From Propionivibrio sp. (lineage in GTDB: Bacteria > Pseudomonadota > Gammaproteobacteria > Burkholderiales > Rhodocyclaceae), in assembly GCA_017990155.1 (NCBI GenBank), contig JAGNOM010000214.1:1-5569 (forward strand): DNA of 5,569 nt, written 5' to 3'. A model generated the notes under the pieces. That model saw only the letters and a program-made list of their open reading frames with translations. It was not told where the DNA came from and did no database searches. Numbering within the stretch: position 1 is the stretch's first letter; the number at the start of each line of letters is the position of its first letter. Shown here in pieces: positions 4,787-5,569 of the stretch. The position numbers were made by a program, and so were the translations under genes.

Positions 4787-5569
4787 TTACCTCAAGTTCT
4801 TCCCGAAGAAATCCGCCATCTTGTCGAACGGAATCTTGTCCACCTGATCGTACAAATCAGTATGGCTGGCGCCCTTGATGATCATGAGTTCCTTCGGCTC
4901 AGCCGCCGCCGCGTAGGCGGTTTCGGCAAAGTAGCGCGAGTGCGCTTTTTCGCCGTGGATCAACAGGATGGGACGTGGCGATATTTCCTTGATGTTGGTC
5001 ATCAGCGGCGCGTTCATGAACGACAGGCCGCTGGTGATCGTCCAGGAGCCGTTCGAGTTGATCGCGCGCGGGTGGAAGCCGCGTTGCTTTGACTTGTAGT
5101 AACCGGCGTAATCCACCACGAATTGCGGCTCGCCACCCTTGAGCACGTTGAACTCCGGCAGCATCGCAGGGCTACCGTTTTCCGCGTCCTTCCAACGTTG
5201 CTGGCCCAGCTGCTCCAGCGTCTGCGCACGCTGTTCGGGCGTCACGCTATCGTTGTAGCCCTTGGACATGACGCGCGACATGTCGTACATGGTGCTGGCG
5301 ACCACCGCCTTGACGCGCTTGTCCACCGCTACGGCATTCAATGCGATGCCGCCCCACCCGCAAACGCCGATGACGCCGATGCGGTTACGATCAACCGAAG
5401 CGTGCAGACCGATGAAGTCCACCGCAGCGCTGAAATCCTCGGAGTTGATGTCGGGCGACGCCACATGGCGCGGCTCGCCGCCGCTCTCGCCCGTGTAGGA
5501 AGGATCAAAGGCGAGCGTGATGAAACCGCGCTCGGCCATGGTCTGGGCATACAGGCCGGAGGACTGTTC
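4787..5569 (-). CDS. Alpha/beta hydrolase with cysteine nucleophile elbow, N-terminus cut by window edge
   Basis: The frame is open from the right edge (first codon GAA, 5567-5569) to TAA at 4787-4789, giving 260 residues. Open codons upstream of the internal ATG at 5537-5539 (EQSSGLYAQT then MAERGF) show that the true start is outside. The family is typically a little over 300 residues. It is an alpha/beta-hydrolase of the COG1073/dienelactone-hydrolase-like kind. FDPSYTGESGG starts near residue 21; the elbow GVIGVCGWGG puts Cys at residue 70 where most relatives of the fold have Ser; RPILLIHGEKAHS carries Glu207, a candidate acid residue; and GASHTDLYD carries His236, the likely triad base (fragment numbering). 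The substrate cannot be told. It converges on the HNH gene. I associate this family with neighbouring cyclophilin-like genes, which fits the gene at 2400. Confidence 0.88.
   Translation of the reverse strand, partial: EQSSGLYAQTMAERGFITLAFDPSYTGESGGEPRHVASPDINSEDFSAAVDFIGLHASVDRNRIGVIGVCGWGGIALNAVAVDKRVKAVVASTMYDMSRVMSKGYNDSVTPEQRAQTLEQLGQQRWKDAENGSPAMLPEFNVLKGGEPQFVVDYAGYYKSKQRGFHPRAINSNGSWTITSGLSFMNAPLMTNIKEISPRPILLIHGEKAHSRYFAETAYAAAAEPKELMIIKGASHTDLYDQVDKIPFDKMADFFGKNLR

Overview
The window is high-GC DNA with proteobacterial gene content. A HutH-type histidine ammonia-lyase sits behind HutC-like operators, next to a lipoprotein of the NAPE-PLD/UlaG-like metallo-beta-lactamase fold, an exported cyclophilin-like protein and an alpha/beta hydrolase with a cysteine elbow. 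I infer a beta- or gammaproteobacterium (Pseudomonas, Burkholderia or Xanthomonadales-like). The sequence alone does not fix the genus.

Layout, left to right. (1) Bases 1-937, minus strand: the N-terminal 312 residues of histidine ammonia-lyase, cut by the left edge. (2) Bases 938-1248: intergenic. The hutH-proximal part holds two near-palindromic TTGTNTANACAA-like boxes, a plausible sigma70 promoter and the hutH ribosome binding site. The rest is featureless. (3) Bases 1249-2882, plus strand: a tightly coupled pair (ATGA overlap), a predicted MBL-fold lipoprotein hydrolase followed by a small cyclophilin-like protein with a Sec signal peptide. (4) Bases 2883-3343: non-coding and apparently less GC-rich, with one sizeable inverted repeat. 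(5) Bases 3344-4420, plus strand: a stand-alone HNH nuclease with an unrecognised beta-rich middle and a helical C-terminal module. (6) Bases 4421-4786: a gene-free, hairpin-dense stretch between convergent genes. (7) Bases 4787-5569, minus strand: the C-terminal 260 residues of an alpha/beta hydrolase, cut by the right edge.

How they fit together. The MBL lipoprotein and cyclophilin-like protein should be made together and both leave the cytoplasm, suggesting a shared envelope function of unknown substrate. The alpha/beta hydrolase belongs to a family I associate with cyclophilin-like genes, so these may be one ancestral neighbourhood. The HNH gene and its flanks then look like an insertion into it. 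The HNH gene is the least explained item and the best candidate for something new, for example a solo nuclease used in defence or carried by a mobile element. No partner gene, integrase or attachment repeat is visible, so that remains a hypothesis. hutH is unrelated in function and appears to start its own leftward, histidine/urocanate-regulated transcript.
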